From: Paenibacillus_E sp052115445
GTDB lineage: Bacteria; Bacillota; Bacilli; Paenibacillales; NBRC-103111
DNA: 64,000 bases
Assembly: GCF_052115445.1 (NCBI RefSeq)
Contig: NZ_JBFRGR010000002.1
Location: 62,001-126,000, forward strand
Reading direction: 5' to 3'
Below the pieces are notes generated by a model, which was not told the origin of the DNA, ran no database searches, and was given only the letters and a program-made list of their open reading frames with translations. Of this stretch, positions 53,191 through 61,500 are shown in pieces (position 1 is the first letter of the stretch; every line of letters starts with the position of its first letter). A program made the translations under genes and the position numbers.

Positions 53191-54457
53191 TTATAGATGA
53201 GCTAGCACTCGATCGACCGCTGCCAGCGTTTCTTCAACGAGCACGCCTTCCTCCAACATTTTGCCAGAAAACTCGGAGTACTTCGCAGCATCGCGCTTCG
53301 TGAAAGCAGCGAAATCTTCCACTTTGGACTCTTGCGTAAACATCATATGAAATACCGGGCCAATCTGGTTGATGATACCAGGAAGGCTGTACTTGGCGAG
53401 CAAGCGGCGAATTCCTTCAACCAGCTGATCAGCGTTCTTGGTCATTTTCGCAAATGGCACCGTCGTCTTTGGACAGCTCCGCAATGGTTGCCAACGCAGC
53501 CGCGGTCGCGACACCATTTCCGTTCAATGTGCCGAGGTGGCTCACCGTACCGTTCTCGATAAGCGACATGATATCTTGAGAGCCTGCAACTGCGCTTATG
53601 GCGATCCCTCCGCCTAACGCTTTGCCGATCGTTACCAAATCAGGCTTCAAGCCGAACTTGCCATGAGCACCACTCAGGCCAAGCCTAAATCCAGTGATTA
53701 CTTCATCGAGAATCATAACAATGCTCAATTCACTTGTCAGGTTGCGCATCTGCTCCAGATAGCCTGGTTTCGGGAGAACACAGCCAGAATTACACATCAC
53801 TGGCTCTGAAATAACAGCTGCGATGTCATCGTGATGTTCACGTAAAGCTGTCTCCAGCGCAGCGAAGTCGTTCCACGGCAAAAGGATCATATCTTCAAGC
53901 GCAATCTCACTCTGTCCACTCGTACCTGGTAATATGGTTGGATACCCGAGAGAGCTTGGGGCAGTTGTATCGGACTGACGCATATCCGAGCTTGGGAAAG
54001 CTGTGAAAATCGTATCCGACCACCCGTGATAATGACCATGAAAACGTACAATCATGCGTTTACCGGTATAAGCACGTGCTAAGCGAAGCGCCAGCATGAC
54101 CGCTTCCGTACCTGAACCACTTAATGCCACTTTATCTGCACAGGGTAAAATCTCTGTTAGCTTACGTGCTAGTTCGATTTCGCCTTCGTGCTGAAGACCA
54201 TATGTAATTCCGCGTTTCATCGCTGTATAGATGCTCTCTGTGGTTGTTTCATGCGCATGACCCAATATTAATGGACCGTAGCCAAGCAAATAATCAATAT
54301 AGGCATTGCCATCTACATCCCAGATGCGTGGACCCGATCCTTTGGATCCAAACAAGGGGGTGGGCTTCATCGCACTTCTTAGGGAGCTCGCAACCCCACC
54401 AGCCAAATAGGCTTGCGATTCGATGTATTTCTGCCTCGACTTCTCAACATGCTTCAT
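53191..54457 (-). pseudogene. Class-III aminotransferase (glutamate-1-semialdehyde aminomutase-like) with a frameshift
   Basis: From ATG 54457 (MKHVEKSRQKYIESQAYLAG; GAGGAGG 9 bases upstream) the frame shows the PLP fold: NAYIDYLLGYGPLILGHAH, VALSGSGTEAVMLALRLARA, RFHGHYHGWSDT, MILDEVITGFRLGLSGAHG and VTIGKALGGGI with the PLP Lys. After AELSKDDGA it leaves frame and stops at 53429. The remaining part (MTKNADQLVEGIRRLLAKY to ETLAAVDRVLAHL) lies in the next frame to 53191. Removing one base in the T run at 53445-53448 gives a 421-aa protein of normal length. It resembles GSA aminomutase but the context is catabolic, so it is not the haem enzyme. A homopolymer sequencing error cannot be excluded. 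Confidence 0.92.
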
Positions 54458-54520
54458 AGGGGAACGCCTCCTCATTGTGATGTCTTCGGAGTGTGCTTTC
54501 GTCAACAAAAGTCTAAGGTG

Positions 54521-55303
54521 TCAGGCATACAAACCGAATCTCGGTTGTGGCTCCGCATCCAATGGATAAACGGGCCGTTGTACATGGTTATATGAAAAAT
54601 GCCTAAGATTGGCGTTGCAGCAGCCCGGTGAATCCACGTTGATTACATGTTTCGCGAACGTCCCAAACGCCGTCTGCCAGGCGAGCGCTGATTTGGCTAC
54701 GATGATATGATAATCCCCCGGCCATAAGCCGACCGAGCGGACATGACCCACATCCCAAGGAGGGACTCGCTTCTCGGTCAAAATGATGGTCAACTGTCCA
54801 CATTCGAGGACGGCCGTCTTCCCCATTTCGGCCTGTTGGCCGGTCATATAAGGACCGACATGTCGGTAATGAACATCAAACAACAGCCGAATTCGTCCAT
54901 TTACTGCGACAGGGTTGCCGTGCAAGGTGTCGCTCTTGCCCCCGAATTCACCTTCAAATGCACCACCGACACCCATTCGCCATTCGGTTTCCACCGCTTC
55001 CTGATCGCGAATCACGATCAACGCTTTGCGTGACACAGTCGTCAGTTCAGCAAGGAGATGGGTAGCATCTGCAGGGGCACCTCCGCCAACATTATCAGAA
55101 CCTTCCGATAAGATAACGGGTCCTTCAGGCTGTGCCAATGCCTCATCTACCGCCTCACGCGGTGTGAGATAGGAAACATTTAATGCTGATTTATGCTCGA
55201 TAGCCATCTGCGCAAGTTCCGCCGCACAACGCTCAGCTAGCTCCGCATTATCATTTGTCGTCACCACAAATGACATCCCTGCATCCGGCAAGACACTTCT
55301 CAA
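54521..55303 (-). pseudogene. M81/MlrC-family protein, C-terminal half only
   Basis: The 260-aa frame matches the C-terminal part of M81 (MlrC, microcystinase-like) proteins: AELAERCAAELAQMA, the metal-site region SDNVGGGAPADATHLL and GPYMTGQQAEMGKTAVLECG. The family is about 500 aa; the N-terminal domain with the first metal ligands is missing, and only 280 bp, partly terminator, lie between it and the next gene. A well-placed AAGGGGAG and ATG occur at 55307 but in the wrong frame, giving only 18 codons, as if a deletion joined the old start to the middle of the gene. It is first in the operon (12 bp before the aminotransferase). These proteins often sit with IclR, SDR and aminotransferase genes. 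Confidence 0.85.
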
Positions 55304-55355
55304 ACATGAATTCTACTCCCCTTCATTATCCTTGTAGCTTTTTCTAAGACCGTTT

Positions 55356-55386
55356 TTACCCCTCTTATTGAGATTACATGCAATAA
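55356..55386. promoter_or_regulatory. Inverted repeat upstream of the damaged operon
   Basis: TCTTATTG, 10 bases, CAATAAGA. Together with the repeat at 55442-55471 it lies where the promoter of the M81 gene should be. Confidence 0.45.
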
Positions 55387-55441
55387 GACGAGGTAAATTT
55401 CACGGTAATGTAATGAAAGCGGTGCAGCAACACTTATTTAC

Positions 55442-55471
55442 CTTATTTTACTAAAAAAACTATAAAATAAG
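55442..55471. promoter_or_regulatory. Second inverted repeat upstream of the damaged operon
   Basis: CTTATTTTA, 12 bases, TAAAATAAG, in very AT-rich DNA between the GH101 terminator and the operon. Candidate operator, perhaps for the IclR protein. Confidence 0.45.
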
Positions 55472-55502
55472 TGTATTATCGTATTTTTGACCATAAACAA
55501 GG

Positions 55503-55541
55503 AAAAAAAGGAGCCAAGCAGCAAACACGCCGCTTAGCTCC
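55503..55541 (-). terminator. Terminator of the GH101 gene
   Basis: GGAGC-TAAGC and GCTTG-GCTCC arms around a 12-base loop, followed by seven T residues on the minus strand, 40 bp past the GH101 stop. Confidence 0.85.
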
Positions 55542-55582
55542 CTTTCTATTAATTATTTACTTTAAATTCAATTGCCACCTAG

Positions 55583-58500
55583 TTAGTCGCGTTTCAGAAT
55601 ATGATCCTGAAACCTAACTGCAAGACTTGCCAAGTGAGCTCGCTGCAAAGCAGAATGCGGGGCCATGGTTCCATCGCCATTGCCTTGAAAGATACCCAAC
55701 TTGACAGAGATAGCCAGATCGATACGCTCTGACGCCGTCAGCCCAGGCAGATCGTTGAAGCCTTTCAGCCACAACTCATCCGCCTCTTGAATAGACATCG
55801 TGGGATTCATATTCAAAGCCCTCAGCGCGTTGACAATCAATGTCGCGGTCTGAATGCGAGTCATGGGGCCGTCGAGGTCCATGTTATTTTCGGTTACGTC
55901 AATTAGCTTATGATCAGTCGCGGTATTGACATAATCAGCATACCATTTGTTCAGATCTATCCCGTTCACGGCAGAAGTGACTTTATTAACCGGAATGCCA
56001 AGTGCCCTTAGGAATATCGTGCTGGCTTCTGCAACAGTAACCGATTCTGTGGGGGCGAAACTGCTGTTACCCACGCCAACGATCAGCATCAGCTCTGCAG
56101 CCCTGTTAATTTCATCCTTGGCGTAATGCCCGATCGTATCGATGAAGTTAGACTTGACGTTCACCGGCACCAACGTGACATCACCGCGGACGATGACGGT
56201 TACCGTACCATTACTATTCAATTTGGTCGGTACCGGGGTCAACGTGCCGTCGGCATTCACGATTGCCATCGTAGTGAATTCCGCTTTGTCTTCGTCATGT
56301 TGCATATTCACGGTTACAGCATAAGGTTTGTTGGCATCCCCTGATGTTTTCACAATCACTGGGGGTGCAACTGCCACAATGGTCACACTTGTGTTTGCGT
56401 TGTTCGCCGCAGTAGCCGCTACTGCGTCTTCAGCTGCTTTCGTTTGCTCCGATGTGCTTTCGATTATGGTGGTTGCATCCGTATCTTCCTCAATCTCGAG
56501 GATCCACGCATTTTCGGCTGGTTTCGGCATAGGCGTCGGGACAGGCTGAGAAGGAGTCTCGGAGCTGGTGTCCCCAGAACCGCTGCCTTCAGAACCAGTG
56601 TCTGTCGACGGAGCGCTGGCACGATTCACAGCTACCGTATAGGTTTTCTGCGTACCATCTTCGGCAGTAACAACTACCTCAAATGTATTCAGCCCTACGC
56701 TCAGAGATTTTACGCCTGCTCCGTTGACCGTCGCAGCGTTGTGGTTCTTCGTGGCAGCAATGGTCATGCTGCTGACATTGTTATCCACATTTACCGCGTA
56801 GCTCGTAATGCCCGAGTTAAATTCTGGAGACAGTACGCCTGCGCTAACAGTCAAGTTAGAAAGCGTTGCGTCATTGGAGGTGTCTATCCCAGCACGATTC
56901 ACAACTACCGTATAGGTTTTCTGTGTACCGTCTTCCGCAGTAACAACTACTTCAAATGTATTTAGCCCTACACTCAGAGATTTTACGCCCGCTCCGCTGA
57001 CCGTCGCAGCGCTGTGGTTATTTGTGGCAGCAATCGTCATACTGCTGACATTGTTATCCACATTTACTGTGTAGCTCGTAGTGTCCGAGCTGAATTCCGG
57101 AGACAGTATGCCTGCGCTAACAGTCAGGTTAGAAAGCGTTGCGTCTCCCGAGGCAACATTGCCCACTTCCACGATTAGCAGATTGTCGATGATAAACGGG
57201 TTAGGGTTATCGCTCGGCGTCGGTGAGTCATTGTTCCGTAAGATACCGAACCAAGTCTGGTCAGATGTGCTCACGAACTCGTACTCATAATACCCTTTCC
57301 AGTTCGGAACGGCTTTCTTAATGTCGGTGTTGCGGTAGGTTCCGTTAGCTGCCCAACCTTCAGGCATCGCGGTTATTGGCACGCTGCTCTCCGACCGGTT
57401 CGATATCACATTGTTAAAATATGGGCCCATCGTGCCTTGCAGATAATCATGGTGCTGAAGCCCTGTAAATTCCACGGTTGTCGAAGAAACCCTCTGACTT
57501 AGTGTCCCTTTCATACCATTCCCGAGCACAAAGGCGAAGATGCCGTTGAGACCGGTTTGGTAGTCAAAGCAGATACGGTATGTCTTGCCCTCTTCAAACC
57601 GGAGGCTCTGAGGTGTAGTCTGGTACATAATGCCCCCACTGCCGGTGATGTTAGAGAATGAGGTTTTACCGTCCACAACCAGATCAACCGGGATGGTCGT
57701 GGTATCCCACCATTGGCCAGTAACCGTATTACCCGCTTGATCTTTCGTTGGCTGCACAAAGTTTCTTACACTTTCGGGAGCGTTACTACTCCAAACGGGT
57801 ACAGTATTGTTTTGCGTATAGGGATCATGCCGGCGCTGCATGATCGTTCTGGCTTCGCGAAACCCTCCGCCGTTGCCAAGATTAAAGGGTAAGAAGCCCT
57901 CAAAAGTAGGTTTGTTAATGGACGTACCTGCTTCCGTTGTTCCGTCCGGCGCGGATTCGAAATCCTGATATAGGACAATTTTCCCGTCGGTCACCGGAGT
58001 CTTCGGTGTTGGCGTGGTAGTCCTGTACATGCGCACGTTATCAAATCGCACTTCGCCTTCGCCCGCCTCGGCGTGCAAACGGATTGTTGCTGTAGATGCA
58101 TCTGCGGTGAATACGACGCGCATACGGAGCATACTGGTTTTTTCTTTGGAGTCATAGCGGTCATAGTTGAGCAAGATGGACGAATCTGTGTAACTAGAGC
58201 GACTAGCTCCATCTGTATCCACGATGAGTGACGCCTTACGTGTTTTTCCACGTTGTACCTCCACCATAACGGAAACAGCGTACTCGTCGCCGGGCGTCAG
58301 GCCGGTGATTGTCTGGCTAACCTCCATTTCGTTACCGTCCTTCACCGCCAGCTCCCAATTGCGGCTTCTGCCATGGTTGTCGGCATTAGAGTTAGGCTGA
58401 GCTGCGAATCCGTCAGTGGTGAAGAGTGGCATCGTTGTGTTGTCGTTACGCACTGCTTGGGGATTCCCATGAACAGTTTTCCAACCTTTGAGGTTGTCGC

Positions 58501-61500
58501 CTGTGCTGAAGCCGGGATTATTCACGTATTGTCCCTCGCCGATGTCGACATCCACATCCATATCCTGCTGTTCTTTGTACACCACATACGGGGTTCTTGC
58601 ATCCGTATTCATAGTAACTTTTCCATTTACTACTGTCAGAACCTGTTCGGAAGACTTGCCCAGGTCAGACAACTTATACATATAGACGGTATTGAGGCCC
58701 GCCCAACTGTTGGGAAGTTCCCAGGTTGTACTGCCGCCGTCATCGTTCCAATGGTATAGTTTGATCTCTTTTTGTTCTTGCTCATCAAGCTTTTTCATGT
58801 CGCCCTCGTTCCACGGGATCAGATACTTGGCGGAACCTTGATCTGTGCCGATGGCATTAACCTGCTCGTAAATCTTCTTTCCATCTTTTTCTATGATGCG
58901 TTTGCTATTTCTTGTTTCGTTATTGAGGTTGTCATAACCCTCTGCATACACCTTCACTTCTCCGTTATTAAACTCGATGTAGTCCGCCCAGCCATCCTTA
59001 TCCTTTTCCATGCGCGTAACTGGGAAGTGCTGCATGTACTTAGTTGGGATGTTGTTGCGATAAATTTTCTCAACAATCGAGTCATATTCGTTTATACCAT
59101 TGTGCACCCAGCCCTCGTAGGAGGTCGTATCGGCACCCATTAGCAGGAAGGCGCTGTTCGGCACGCGTGTTTCCTCAATGTCAGCCTTCCAATTGTCGGT
59201 CGTGTAGTTGTCCCAGCGGTCTTTGGAATCGTTGAAGATAAACCGGGCAATATCGCTGGAATAACCCTTGAGCGACGCGGGACTATAGCTCTTTTCTACG
59301 GACCAGTGCGCCCATGCGGCGGAATCCTCTGCAACGTACGGCCACTCCACGAAATACGCAAGACCATTATCCTCGTAATCCCGTGCCAAAGCGTTCCCGC
59401 GCCAGCCGTTGTGAGAGAACACATCGCTGTAAATAAAACCCAAATCCGGGATATCGGTTTTAAAACGATTCATGCGCTCATAACGGCTTTTTTCTTGGCT
59501 TGCCTCATTATCATTATCTCGGGTCAACGCATCCAACTGGTCGTCGATCACATAGGCTTGGTGCAGGTAGTAACCGAACGCCACATAACCTTTGCTACGC
59601 GGGGTGATTCCGTCGGCTTGCATTTCAACGTTCTCATAGCTAAACTGGTCAACCTTCGCGAAATACTCTGTAAAGTTGGTGTGGACACCGACAAAGCTGT
59701 TGTACTGGTTAGTCGTAATGTCAGTAAACTTTCGGAATTCGTCCAAGCCGCCCAGTTGGTCATCGTAGACGCTGAAGTCGCCCCAGTTGCCTGCGTTGTG
59801 GTATTTTTGCAGGATGATTTGTCCCAAGCCATCCGTATGCAGCCAGATCCGCTTGGTTTCGTCCACAGATGCCAGATACGGGTAGTTGGATTCGTTGCCC
59901 TGTGACATAATCAGCCGTTGTACGACCGCGTCGGCAATTTTGTCCGAGCCGACCGCCACTTTAGCGACGCTGCGGTACTCATTAGCCGCATCCTGCCAGT
60001 TAACGATGCCATCGTTATTGTTTTCTTCAGCCAGCACGACCCAGACATGCGGCATATCCCTTTCGTAGGGTTCATCTGTATACGTTCTGGTTATTAAGGC
60101 TTCCTCTTCTCCGTATCTACCCTCATTGTCAATAAATTTCTTGGTAGCATCAGGGAATCGCCATACCCAAGATCCGCTGAGCAGACTCGTTGTAACCAAC
60201 GAATCGTTTCTCTTCGTGTCAGCAAAAACGCGTCTTGCCACGCTGCCGTCCGTCAATCCGAAGGCGTTACTCTGAATGCTGGCGGCTACTCTGCCGTTGG
60301 ATACAAAGGCGTAGTTATAAAAATCAGAGCCAGTCATCATATCTTTAATATTGTAAAAGCTATCGCCGCTTCTTCCGATGTTGCTTTCCATTTTGGAACC
60401 GGCAAATGAGGAGCCAGTAGTAAAATTGCTGACAGTTACCGGATTATGATTTGGTATTTCAATGATGAAAATACGGTTGGCGGGATCCTCCTTAATCTCT
60501 ATAAAATCAAACTTGAGTACCATTCCCTCGACCGTTGCTTTCATTTTTATTTCCGCGTTCAACTCGGTCACTTGCAGGGTATAAATCACATGCTGGCTGC
60601 CGTCTGCGTTCTGGATTGGCTCACTGGATGTAACGACGGGCTTGTAGTTCTTAACCGTTGAACCTGTCAACCCCTGTGACGTATTTAAGCTATATGTCAT
60701 GCCAGTGGTTAATCTAAGCGTGTCCAGCTTGCTACGGTTGCCGTCGATCTTTGCACCGCTGTCCTTCATCTCATACTGAATCGCTCGAGGGAAGTCCTTA
60801 TCCAGATAGACCTTTACTTCATTGCTTTCGATGCTGAAAACGCTGCTGTTTACTGCAACCGTCACTGTACCGGTTGACTTAATCTCTGGATTATAGATAG
60901 AAGTCGCCGTAACCGTTGTCTCACCAACATTTTCTCCGACCACTAGGTTGCCGTACACGGACACGATGTCGGTGTTGGCGGCAGTCCAGACAAAGGCTGG
61001 CGTGGCGTTCGCTGGGACCGTTGTATAATTCAGCGTTGTCTGGTCTTGATGATTCACACTAGTAGTAGTGGACAGTGTAACAGATGAAGGCGGAATCACC
61101 ACGTTCTCGGTGACCGTCAAACTGTTAAAGCGTCCAACGGCGTCCTTCGGATTGACGATTGTCCGAATGCCGATTGTATCGCCGGGTTTCAAATACACCG
61201 TTACGATGTTCGACTGTTCCGTACTGGTGAGGCTGGCCGTTGTCCTCGTATATAAGGTGCCTGCAAGCTGGCCGTTCACTAGCAGCCCCAATTGGCCGCT
61301 TGCCTGAGAACTGCCTTTCGCATAGTTCAGGGTGATGTCATACATACCGGGCTTTTTCACGACGGCATCGGGAGCGTCGATTTCAATCGACGAGCCGACC
61401 GCGACGTAGTCCATCGTATCTACAAACCCGTTACCTACCCTGATCCCGCCGCTAAGGCCGGTTAACGCAATCGGGATGTTCTCCGGGACTTCACTGGCAT

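Noticed and set aside
55410..55430. Catabolite-repression (cre) site, TGAAAGCGGTGCAG
   Set aside because: The right half does not match the consensus at several positions. No convincing cre site was found in the divergent promoter regions inspected.
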